Positions 1 through 5,344 of a stretch of 5,542 nt of DNA are shown here, in pieces. The notes beneath the pieces are model-generated. The model searched no databases and had not been told where the DNA came from. It was given only the letters and a program-made list of their open reading frames with translations. Source of the DNA: Armatimonadota bacterium (GTDB lineage: Bacteria > Armatimonadota > Zipacnadia > Zipacnadales > UBA11051); contig JAUWOG010000188.1 of assembly GCA_030612305.1 (NCBI GenBank), positions 1 to 5,542 on the forward strand. Direction: 5' to 3'. A program made the position numbers and the translations under genes. Numbering within the stretch: position 1 is the stretch's first letter; each line of letters begins with the position of its first letter.

Positions 1-16
1 TCGCATCTCTACTCAT
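1..16 (-). CDS. Possible 5' end of the next gene, expected to be rpsQ (S17), cut by the window edge
   Basis: After rpmC the S10 operon normally continues with rpsQ. An ATG at 14-16 opens a frame (MSRDA...) that runs off the window. It has GGAAGG 9 nt upstream, which makes it the best start. An in-frame ATG at 32-34 would add six residues (MGRSRP) but lacks a clear SD, and an ATG at 4-6 in another frame is too far from the SD. Only five codons are visible, so the identity rests on gene order alone. Confidence 0.4.
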
Positions 17-56
17 CGGCCTTGACCTTCCCATGGGCTTAGTGCGACATCGGGCA

Positions 57-278
57 TTATTCGAACAGCTCGCGTTCCCGTTGAAGCGTTTTGATCCTGG
101 CGATCGCCTTGCGGTATTTCCGGACGCGTTTGGGGTCCTCAATCTGGCCGGAGGCGAGGCGGAAGCGCAGATTGAACAGACTCTCCAAGACGTGGCTCAA
201 CCTGTCCTCGAGTTCCGCATCGGTGGCCTCCCGCAACTGCTCGAGGAACTCTCGTGTGCTGTTGGCGCTATCAGGCAT
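57..278 (-). CDS. rpmC: 50S ribosomal protein L29
   Basis: L29 is a small two-helix protein on the solvent side of the 50S subunit next to L23 at the tunnel exit. The 73 residues fit the family's 60-75. The first helix includes REFLEQLREATDAELEDRLSHVLESLFNLRFRL (9-41), with the conserved LFNLRFRLASGQIEDP core (34-49). The second helix is RVRKYRKAIARIKTLQRER (51-69). The ATG at 278 overlaps the end of rplP by 8 bp and has GGGAGGA (287-293) at 8-nt spacing within rplP, suggesting coupled translation. The first seven residues (MPDSANS) are a nonconserved lead. The stop TAA at 57-59 is followed by about 40 nt before the probable next gene. Confidence 0.96.
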   Translation of the reverse strand: MPDSANSTREFLEQLREATDAELEDRLSHVLESLFNLRFRLASGQIEDPKRVRKYRKAIARIKTLQRERELFE

Positions 279-693
279 AGCCTCTGTCCTCCCGTGTGAC
301 GAACTTCGTGGCCACCGGCAACTTGTGGGCCGCCAGCCGCATCGCTTCCACCGCTATCTCCGGACTCACGCCGCCCATTTCAAACAGGATCCGCCCCGGC
401 TTGACTACCGCTACCCAGTATGCGGGTGCGCCCTTGCCCTTGCCCATGCGCGTCTCTGCCGCCGTCTCCGTGACGGGCTTGTCGGGGAATATCCGGATCC
501 AGACCTTTCCGCCGCGACGCGCGTGTCTCGTCATTGCGATTCGTGCGGCTTCGATCTGCCGGCCGTCTACCCAGCCCGGTTCCAGCGCCTGCAGTCCGAA
601 CTCGCCAAGGTTGAGCTTGTTGCCGCGCTGAGCCTTGCCGCGCATCCGCCCACGATGGTGCTTGCGGTGTTTCTGCTTCTTAGGAATCAGCAT
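271..693 (-). CDS. rplP: 50S ribosomal protein L16
   Basis: L16 binds the 50S central protuberance region near the A site and is needed for late assembly and tRNA positioning. The 140 residues are close to the usual 136-144. The start MLIPKKQKHRKHHRGRMRGKA (1-21) is typical. It is followed by LGEFGLQALEPGW (29-41), RQIEAARIAMTRHARRGGK (45-63), VWIRIFPDKPVT (64-75), TRMGKGKGAP (81-90) and YWVAVVKPGRILFE (92-105). Arg82 in RMGKGKG corresponds to the arginine hydroxylated in some bacteria (E. coli YcfD target); whether it is modified here cannot be told. The ATG at 693 overlaps rpsC by 14 bp. The 3' end (TGA 271-273) overlaps rpmC by 8 bp. The last few residues (EDRGYA) follow the usual KTKFV-like end as a short nonconserved tail. 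Confidence 0.97.
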   Translation of the reverse strand: MLIPKKQKHRKHHRGRMRGKAQRGNKLNLGEFGLQALEPGWVDGRQIEAARIAMTRHARRGGKVWIRIFPDKPVTETAAETRMGKGKGAPAYWVAVVKPGRILFEMGGVSPEIAVEAMRLAAHKLPVATKFVTREDRGYA

Positions 694-1651
694 CTGAAGG
701 CTCCTCGTCAGGTTCTGGTGCTACTTCCTCGTCGTCTGTAAGGGCTGCAATCAGCGGGTCCTCCTCGGCCTCAGCAGGCTCGGGGGGAACGTCTGCTTCG
801 CTCGCCACAGCCTCCTGGGTCGCCGCCACTTCACTCTCGTCCACTATGGCCGCCGGCGCCTCGGTCGTTACCGGCTCTGTGGCGACGGTCTCCGGCGCAG
901 CAGTCTCTGGTGCAATGGTCTCCTCGACTGGTGCCGCCTCAACCGTCTCAGTCTCCGCTTCTGCGGCAGTGATTTCTTGCTCCGGCGGCTGCGGCAGTTC
1001 TTCTGGCCGCTGCGTCGGCTCTGGCATGATCTCGCCGTGGAATACCCATACCTTGCAGCCGACATGGCCGTAGGCGGTGCGCGCCTCCGCGAAACCATAC
1101 TGGACATCGGCACGAAGCGTCTGCAGCGGGACGCGCCCCTCCGGGGCCGTCGACTCCGTCCTGGCAATCTCCGCACCGCCCAGGCGGCCCGATACCATGC
1201 AGCGCACGCCCAGCGCACCCATGCGCATCGCTCGCTCGACGGACTGGCGCATCGCTCGCCGGTACGCCACGCGGCGTTCGATCTGCCGGGCAATGCCCTC
1301 CGCGATCAGTTGGGCGTTGATATCCGCATCCGGCGTCTCCTCCACATTCACCCGCACCTTCATGCTGCACATGCCCTCCAACTTCCGGCGCAGCCGGTCC
1401 ACGTCCTGCCCTGCTCTGCCGATCACGATTCCCGGCTTCGCCGTCTGAATCGTGATTGTCAAGGTGCCGGCGGCACGCTCCATGATGATGTCAGAGATCG
1501 AAGCGTCCTGCAGTCGCTCCTGGATCAGCTTCCGTATCCGCATGTCCTCAATGAGGTACTGGCGATACTGCTTACCTTCGGCGAACCACCGGCTCTTTGA
1601 CTCACGGATTATGCCAAGCCTGAATCCATAGGGATGAACCTTTTGTCCCAT
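680..1651 (-). CDS. rpsC: 30S ribosomal protein S3 with long acidic C-terminal tail
   Basis: S3 is a 30S head protein at the mRNA entry channel, where it helps helicase activity. The core is standard. It opens MGQKVHPYGFRLGIIRESKSRW (1-22). The type II KH domain has GIVIGRAG (74-81) with the GXXG loop present as GRAG. The C-terminal domain runs through RRVAYRRAMRQSVERAMRMG (126-145), VSGRLGGAEIARTE (153-166), GRVPLQTLRADVQYGFAEA (172-190) and GCKVWVFHGEIMP (198-210). The total of 323 residues is about 90-110 more than usual because residues 211-323 form an extra tail. This tail is rich in Glu, Ala, Pro and Thr, with only one Arg (215) and no Lys or Cys, includes APET twice (247-250 and 252-255), and is probably disordered. 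The ATG at 1651 has GGGAGTGA upstream at about 8 nt. The 3' end overlaps rplP by 14 bp and carries the rplP SD. Confidence 0.97.
   Translation of the reverse strand: MGQKVHPYGFRLGIIRESKSRWFAEGKQYRQYLIEDMRIRKLIQERLQDASISDIIMERAAGTLTITIQTAKPGIVIGRAGQDVDRLRRKLEGMCSMKVRVNVEETPDADINAQLIAEGIARQIERRVAYRRAMRQSVERAMRMGALGVRCMVSGRLGGAEIARTESTAPEGRVPLQTLRADVQYGFAEARTAYGHVGCKVWVFHGEIMPEPTQRPEELPQPPEQEITAAEAETETVEAAPVEETIAPETAAPETVATEPVTTEAPAAIVDESEVAATQEAVASEADVPPEPAEAEEDPLIAALTDDEEVAPEPDEEPSDADS
701..706 (-). promoter_or_regulatory. rplP Shine-Dalgarno embedded in the end of rpsC
   Basis: GAGGAG lies 7 nt upstream of the rplP ATG (691-693), wholly within the last codons of rpsC, where it encodes part of the acidic tail. 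Ribosomes finishing rpsC would therefore uncover or directly feed the rplP start, suggesting translational coupling. Confidence 0.7.
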
Positions 1652-1702
1652 TACGGTTTCACTCCCGCTCCGAGGCCATTGACGTCACTTGCGGCCGGGC
1701 CC

Positions 1703-2053
1703 CTACTCCTCGCTCTCGTCACCTGCATCGCTGACGACAATGGTGATGTGGCAGGTGGGCTTATGTATGCGGTCGGCTCGCCCGCGCGCACGCGGCTTCA
1801 GCCGCGGCATCCGAAAACCCTCGTCAACTTTCGCCTCAGATATCCACAACTCATCCGGCGACATATCGTGGTTGTTCTCCGCGTTCGCTGCCGCCGACGC
1901 TATACACTTGCTCAGCGTCTCCGTCGAAGGGCTGCTCTGCGTCGCCAGCGCCGCCAGCGCTTCCTCGACACCCTTGTCGCGCACCAATGGCAGGTATCTG
2001 CGTACCTTCCTCGGCCCTATCCGTACGAATTTCGCAACCGCTCGTGCTTCCAT
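1703..2053 (-). CDS. rplV: 50S ribosomal protein L22
   Basis: L22 contacts all domains of 23S rRNA, and its extended beta hairpin forms part of the peptide exit tunnel next to L4. The 116 residues begin EARAVAKFVRIGPRKVRR (2-19). They contain the helix KCIASAAANAENNHDM (49-64), DELWISEAKVDEG (67-79) and the tunnel hairpin RMPRLKPRARGRADRIHKP (81-99), ending CHITIVVSDAGDESEE. The part around residues 36-48 (ALATQSSPSTETL) is less typical: most relatives have a basic segment such as TPKKAA or NKKAA there, and here the basic residues are gone. The ATG at 2053 is preceded by AGGGA with a GAGGAG slightly further up. Reading upstream in frame reaches a TGA with no other start codon, so this start is secure. 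The stop is 51 bp before rpsC. Confidence 0.96.
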   Translation of the reverse strand: MEARAVAKFVRIGPRKVRRYLPLVRDKGVEEALAALATQSSPSTETLSKCIASAAANAENNHDMSPDELWISEAKVDEGFRMPRLKPRARGRADRIHKPTCHITIVVSDAGDESEE

Positions 2054-2110
2054 TTCTTTCCCTGCTCCTCGGCGCTGCCTTCACCCGCCGGCTACCCATC
2101 TCAAGCGCTG

Positions 2111-2404
2111 CTACTCCGACACGGACGTCGTCGTCTCGTCACGTCTCCCCGGGCGCATTCCACGATAGGTCCGCGTGGGCGCGAATTCCCCCAGCTTGTG
2201 CCCGACCATATTCTCCGTGATGAGGATCGGCACATGTTTGCGGCCGTCATACACTGCGATGGTGTGCCCCACCATCTCGGGGAAAATCGTCGAGCGGCGT
2301 GACCACGTCTTGATCATCCGTTTCTCGTCGCCGGCGTTCATCTGCTGTACCTTCTTCAGCAGCTTCGCCTCCGCGTATGGGCCTTTCTTTATGGACCGCG
2401 CCAT
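2111..2404 (-). CDS. rpsS: 30S ribosomal protein S19
   Basis: S19 is a 30S head protein that forms a unit with S13 and contributes to the bridge with the large subunit. The 97 residues start ARSIKKGPYAEAKLLKKV (2-19), as in nearly all bacterial S19. They continue MIKTWSRRSTIFPEMVGHTI (30-49), VYDGRKHVPI (51-60) and ENMVGHKLGEFAPTRTYRG (64-82). The family core is therefore complete. The tail after residue 82 (MRPGRRDETTTSVSE) is slightly longer than the shortest homologues and ends in a Ser/Thr/Glu-rich stretch. The ATG at 2404 has one of the best SD sequences in the window, GGAGG at 2414-2418 with 9-nt spacing, in the 18-bp gap after rplB. rplV follows after 57 bp. Confidence 0.97.
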   Translation of the reverse strand: MARSIKKGPYAEAKLLKKVQQMNAGDEKRMIKTWSRRSTIFPEMVGHTIAVYDGRKHVPILITENMVGHKLGEFAPTRTYRGMRPGRRDETTTSVSE

Positions 2405-2422
2405 ATCAGGCTTCCTCCAAGC

Positions 2423-3259
2423 TTACTTTGTGCCCCGTCGCCGCACTATGTACTTGTTCGACGGCTTGCGCGGGCTCCGTGTCTTCTTGCCCAGCGTCTT
2501 CTTTCCCCACGGAGAACGCGGGCTGTCCAGTCCGATGGGTGCCTTCCCCTCGCCACCACCATGTGGGTGATCAACCGGGTTCATTGCACTGCCGCGAACC
2601 GTCGGGCGGATTCCGCGATGCCGCTTGCGCCCCGCCTTGCCGTCCTGGATGTTAGCATGGTCAACATTCCCCACACGTCCCACCGTCGCACGACATTGCA
2701 CACTCACCATTCGCATCTCGCCGGAAGGCAGGCGCAACGTCGCCATCTTGCCCTCCCTGGCCATCAATTGCGCCGCTGTTCCCGCACTCCGGGCCAACTG
2801 CGCGCCACGCCCCGGGGTCATCTCGATGGCATGCACCACCGTCCCGACCGGAATTGCCTGCAGCGGCAGGCAATTACCCGCACGAGCCGGTATCGCCTCA
2901 CCGGACATTACCTCGTCGCCCTTGCTGAGCCCCTGCGGCGCGAGGACATACCGCTTCTCACCGTCAGCATAATGGAGCAGCGCAATATGCGCCGAGCGGT
3001 CCGGAGCATACTCGATAGCCGCCACTCGCGCCGGGATGTTGTCCTTGTCGCGCCGGAAATCAATCTGTCGGATCTTCCGCTTGGCGCCCCCGCCCCTGTG
3101 CCGCACTGTCACCTTGCCGCTGGCATTGCGCCCCGCGGACTTCTTCTTAAACGTTACCAGCCGCTTCTCCGGCTTCTTCTTCTTGTCAATGTCGCTGCGG
3201 TCAAGCTTTATGTAGAACCGCCTGCCCGGCGATGTCGGCCTATGGCTCTTGGTTGGCAT
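2423..3259 (-). CDS. rplB: 50S ribosomal protein L2
   Basis: L2 is one of the largest and most conserved 50S proteins. It is needed for subunit association and supports peptidyl transferase activity. The 278 residues are close to the usual 273-277. The N-terminal RNA-binding part includes RRFYIKLDRSDI (13-24), GRNASGKVTVRHRGGGAKR (43-61) and IDFRRDK (66-72). The second domain includes GNCLPLQAIPVGTVVHAIE (128-146), GRGAQLARSAGT (150-161) and LPSGEMR (177-183). The C-terminal region has the hallmark NPVDHPHGGGEGKAP (227-241) and ends SNKYIVRRRGTK, as expected. The histidine-rich HPHGGGEG loop near the catalytic centre is intact. The ATG at 3259 has GGGAGA 7 nt upstream. It lies between rplW (71 bp) and rpsS (18 bp). 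A perfect 10-bp inverted repeat lies within the gene at 2852-2875 without disturbing the conserved protein sequence. Confidence 0.98.
   Translation of the reverse strand: MPTKSHRPTSPGRRFYIKLDRSDIDKKKKPEKRLVTFKKKSAGRNASGKVTVRHRGGGAKRKIRQIDFRRDKDNIPARVAAIEYAPDRSAHIALLHYADGEKRYVLAPQGLSKGDEVMSGEAIPARAGNCLPLQAIPVGTVVHAIEMTPGRGAQLARSAGTAAQLMAREGKMATLRLPSGEMRMVSVQCRATVGRVGNVDHANIQDGKAGRKRHRGIRPTVRGSAMNPVDHPHGGGEGKAPIGLDSPRSPWGKKTLGKKTRSPRKPSNKYIVRRRGTK
2852..2875. repeat. Perfect inverted repeat (10-bp arms, 4-nt loop) inside rplB
   Basis: The arms AATTGCCTGC (2852-2861) and GCAGGCAATT (2866-2875) are exact reverse complements around AGCG (2862-2865). In the rplB message this folds as a hairpin with a CGCU loop. 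It covers codons for NCLPLQAI in a conserved part of L2. It is not followed by a T-run and lies mid-gene, so it is not a terminator. The structure is seen directly; any function is unknown. Confidence 0.6.
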
Positions 3260-3330
3260 CCTGGTGTCTCCCGCTGCTCATCTGCTCGCTGTCGAAATCC
3301 CTTGAAGCCCTGCTCCCACGCCCTCCCGGA

Positions 3331-3642
3331 CTACACGACATCAATGCTGCTGCCCGGAGCCAGCGTCACAATCGCCTTCTTCCACACGGCGGTCTTGCCT
3401 TCCCGGTGCCGGTAGCTACGGCGACGGACTTTGCCTCCCACCGTCATGGTGTTGACCTTCGTCACCCGCACGTTGAAGAGGTCCTCAATGGCTCGCTTGA
3501 TGTCAATCTTCGTGGCACCCGGATGCACCTTGAACGTGTACTTGTTCGCCGTCTCCGACTCTCGCATGCTCTTCTCCGTGATAACCGGAGCAATAATGAG
3601 CTTGCGATAGCGTTCCTGTTCTCGATTCCTTGCGCTCAGCAT
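3331..3642 (-). CDS. rplW: 50S ribosomal protein L23
   Basis: L23 sits beside the peptide exit tunnel on the outer face of the 50S subunit, where trigger factor and the signal recognition particle dock. The 103-residue product has the core motif IIAPVITEKSM (16-26), then NKYTFKVHPGATKIDIKRAIEDLF. The family signature covers RAIEDLFNVRVTKVNTM (50-66), followed by a basic stretch KVRRRSYRHREGK (71-83) and WKKAIVTLAPG (87-97). Length is normal. The ATG at 3642 lies 1 nt after the rplD stop, with a GGAG-containing purine-rich stretch at the end of rplD. About 13 residues precede the conserved core, slightly more than in the shortest family members. A 71-bp gap follows before rplB. No odd residues were seen in the core. 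Confidence 0.96.
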   Translation of the reverse strand: MLSARNREQERYRKLIIAPVITEKSMRESETANKYTFKVHPGATKIDIKRAIEDLFNVRVTKVNTMTVGGKVRRRSYRHREGKTAVWKKAIVTLAPGSSIDVV

Positions 3643-3643
3643 C

Positions 3644-4288
3644 CTACTCCGCGCCTCCGCTCAGTTGATGCAGCGCCGCTAGGGCTTCCTGCGTGAACAC
3701 CAGCTCGCCCGCCCACAACACATCCCGCGTATTCAGGTGCGGCGACTGGCGCAGGTGCAGCTTCTCTATGTTCCGGCAGCTCTTCACCAGCGCTTCATTC
3801 GCCATCTGCTCCGCCGACAGCATCAGCATTACCACGGCATCTTCCATCCCAAAGGCCTCAAGCATGGACACAATCGTCTTCGTGCGCGGCTCGTCCAGTT
3901 CGATGTCTTCGATGACCGTCATCTGGCCGCAACGCACCGCATCCGACAGCGCGCAAAACAGGGCCTTCCGGCGCATTCTCTTCGGCATCTTCTTCCCGCC
4001 GTCCCGAGGCTTTGGCGCATGTGCCTTGCCGCCGCCCACAAAGATCGGCGCTCCCTTGTCGCCGTGACGCGCCCTGCCAAGGCCCTTCTGACGCCACACC
4101 TTCGCACCCGTCGTCACAACCTCACTCCGTCTCTTCGCACTGCCTGCGTGACGCTTCCGTCCACTGTCGGCAGCGACCACCGCCTGGTGAACCAGGTCCT
4201 CGTTGAGCGGAACACCAAATATCTCCCCGCTGAGCTCAACCTGACCGGCCTTCTCGCCCTCCATGTTCCATATCGCCAACTGCGGCAT
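3644..4288 (-). CDS. rplD: 50S ribosomal protein L4
   Basis: L4 binds 23S rRNA domain I, and its long loop lines the peptide exit tunnel. In E. coli it also represses the S10 operon. The chosen ATG (4286-4288) gives 214 residues starting MPQLAIWNMEGEKAGQVEL, which aligns with the usual L4 N-terminus. It has AGGGGA (4298-4303) at 9-nt spacing. The frame stays open ten codons further to a TTG at 4316-4318 that overlaps the rplC stop; that longer 224-residue form adds a basic leader (MKQIRRGRAV) not typical of the family and destroys the role of the SD. A GTG directly before the ATG is a minor alternative. Landmarks are the tunnel loop VWRQKGLGRARHGDKGAPIF (64-83), GGGKAHAPKPRD (85-96) and KMPKRMRRKAL (100-110). 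The C-terminal half has the expected RNIEKL...NTRDVLWAGELVFTQEA pattern. The stop is 1 nt before rplW, so the two are probably translationally coupled. Confidence 0.95.
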   Translation of the reverse strand: MPQLAIWNMEGEKAGQVELSGEIFGVPLNEDLVHQAVVAADSGRKRHAGSAKRRSEVVTTGAKVWRQKGLGRARHGDKGAPIFVGGGKAHAPKPRDGGKKMPKRMRRKALFCALSDAVRCGQMTVIEDIELDEPRTKTIVSMLEAFGMEDAVVMLMLSAEQMANEALVKSCRNIEKLHLRQSPHLNTRDVLWAGELVFTQEALAALHQLSGGAE

Positions 4289-4297
4289 CACAGCTCT

Positions 4298-4303
4298 TCC
4301 CCT
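4298..4303 (-). promoter_or_regulatory. Shine-Dalgarno deciding the rplD start
   Basis: AGGGGA lies 9 nt upstream of the ATG at 4286-4288. It falls inside the sequence that would be coding if the upstream TTG (4316-4318) were used. This favours the 214-residue L4, whose N-terminus also matches the family. Confidence 0.65.
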
Positions 4304-4314
4304 TCGTATCTGCT

Positions 4315-4932
4315 TCAATTGTCTTCGATAGCCACTACCGACCCGTTCGCGCCCGGAATCGCGCCCTTGATCACAAGCACATGATGCTCGGCATCAACAT
4401 CCACAACCTTCAGGCCCTTCACCTTGCAGGTCACCCCGCCCATCCGTCCCGGCATTCCCTGGCCCGGGAAGACCCTCGCCGCATCCGTCGCGCCCGCTGA
4501 CTGCGGCGACCGGTGTACCTTCGAACCGTGGCTTGCCGGGCCGCCGTGGAACCCGTGACGCTTCATGACCCCCGCAAAGCCCTTGCCCTTCGTCACACCC
4601 GTCACATTGACTGTCTGGCCGACCTCGAAAGCCTCGACCGTGATTTCATCCCCCGAGGCATACTCGGTCTCCGCGTCCACGTGGAACTCCCGCAAGTGCT
4701 TCTTCGGCGTTATGCCCCGGCTCTCGAAGTGACCGCCCAACGGAGAGTTCGTGCGACTGCGCTTCCGCTCACCGTAGCCCAACTGCACCGCCTCATAGCC
4801 GTCGCTGTCGGTCGTCTTGCGCTGCACGACTACGCACGGCCCGGCCTGCACTACGGTCACCGCAATAGCCTGCCCATTTTCATCGAAAATGCGGGTCATG
4901 CCCACTTTTGTGCCCAGAATTCCTGCCGGCAT
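4315..4932 (-). CDS. rplC: 50S ribosomal protein L3
   Basis: L3 is an early-assembling 50S protein that binds 23S rRNA near its 3' end and extends a branch toward the peptidyl transferase centre. The 205-residue product is of normal length. It starts PAGILGTKVGMTRIFDENG (2-20), continues GPCVVVQRKT and GYEAVQLGYGE, and carries the family signature GFAGVMKRHGFHGGPASHGS (118-137). The central loop is SPQSAGATDAARVFPGQGMPGRMGG (142-166), and the C-terminus is VLVIKGAIPGANGSVV. Arg163 occupies the place of the glutamine that PrmB methylates in E. coli (AGQMG), so that modification is not expected. The start is ATG at 4932: an in-frame TGA lies 9 nt upstream, which excludes extension. The SD is weak (GAAGAAG-like), unlike the clear ones of its neighbours, which may mean partial reliance on coupling to rpsJ. 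Its TGA overlaps the alternative TTG start of rplD. Confidence 0.97.
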   Translation of the reverse strand: MPAGILGTKVGMTRIFDENGQAIAVTVVQAGPCVVVQRKTTDSDGYEAVQLGYGERKRSRTNSPLGGHFESRGITPKKHLREFHVDAETEYASGDEITVEAFEVGQTVNVTGVTKGKGFAGVMKRHGFHGGPASHGSKVHRSPQSAGATDAARVFPGQGMPGRMGGVTCKVKGLKVVDVDAEHHVLVIKGAIPGANGSVVAIEDN

Positions 4933-4999
4933 GCTTCTTCACACCCATCCGGCTGCACGCGCCCGGCCGCATCTCACCATCGCCGCCGGTCGCCAGCCA

Positions 5000-5326
5000 T
5001 TAGCCACTCGAAGTCTTGATCGCTATGTCCACGCCACCGGGCAAGTCCAGCTTCATCAGAGCATCAACGGTCCGTTGCGTCGAATCCAGAATGTCAATCA
5101 GCCGCTTGTGGATACGCATCTCGAAATGCTCCACCGTCCGCGCGCTCCGTCCAAGGGCCGTCGGCTTCACCACACAGTGGATGTTGCGCTCCGTAGGCAG
5201 CGGAATCGGCCCGGCTATCCGAGCCCCGCTCCGTTCTGCCGTCTCCACAATTTTCTGCACTGAGCGATCCAGAATCTCATGGTCAAACGCCTTCAGCTTG
5301 ATCCGAATGCTGTTCGTCCGTCCCAT
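5000..5326 (-). CDS. rpsJ: 30S ribosomal protein S10 (NusE)
   Basis: S10 is a 30S head protein and, as NusE, also a partner of NusB and NusG in transcription antitermination and transcription-translation coupling. The 108-residue product is slightly longer than the usual 102-105. It has the expected N-terminal strand (IRIKLKAFDHEILDRSV, residues 7-23), the family signature around 30-45 ending GPIPLPT, the FEMRIHKRLIDIL block (68-80) and the closing DALMKLDLPGGVDIAIK. The ATG at 5326 is preceded by GGGGAG at 9-nt spacing. The odd part is the long loop between GPIPLPT and FEMR (residues 46-67). Bacterial S10 normally has a segment like VLRSPHVxKxSREQ there. Here it reads RNIHCVVKPTALGRSARTVE, about two residues longer and barely similar. 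It is the first gene of the S10 group, 69 bp after tuf and 67 bp before rplC. Confidence 0.97.
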   Translation of the reverse strand: MGRTNSIRIKLKAFDHEILDRSVQKIVETAERSGARIAGPIPLPTERNIHCVVKPTALGRSARTVEHFEMRIHKRLIDILDSTQRTVDALMKLDLPGGVDIAIKTSSG

Positions 5327-5344
5327 GCTCCTACGCTCCCCGCT

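Noticed and set aside
961..998. Ten-base direct repeat CTGCGGCAGT (961-970 and 989-998)
   Set aside because: It lies in the low-complexity Glu/Ala/Pro tail of S3, where repeated codons produce such short repeats. No sign of a mobile element or array.
977..1600. Long plus-strand open frame (207 codons) antisense to rpsC
   Set aside because: Its product is Arg/His/Leu/Ala-rich, with no recognisable domain, and it lies fully opposite an unmistakable rpsC. In GC-rich coding DNA such mirror frames arise from codon bias.
1680..1687. Palindrome TGACGTCA between rplV and rpsC
   Set aside because: A single 8-bp palindrome is expected by chance at this window size. It resembles a eukaryotic CRE site, which is irrelevant here, and lies inside an operon gap.
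3260..3330. 71-bp rplW-rplB gap as a site for a promoter or small gene
   Set aside because: It is purine-rich in the mRNA sense but shows no convincing -10/-35 pair, hairpin or small frame beyond the rplB SD.
2561..3415. Plus-strand open frame of 284 codons antisense to rplB and the rplW end
   Set aside because: It has no motif and a composition typical of antisense shadow frames. It crosses the rplB-rplW gap, and rplB is certain on the other strand.
3737..4384. Plus-strand open frame of 215 codons antisense to rplD
   Set aside because: It is His/Arg/Leu-rich low-information sequence opposite a clear L4, with no plausible SD or domain.
4933..4999. Possible nested pairing (GGCTG/CAGCC outside CCGGC/GCCGG) in the rpsJ-rplC gap
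   Set aside because: Only 5-bp arms with long loops in very GC-rich sequence; this is expected by chance and too weak to call.
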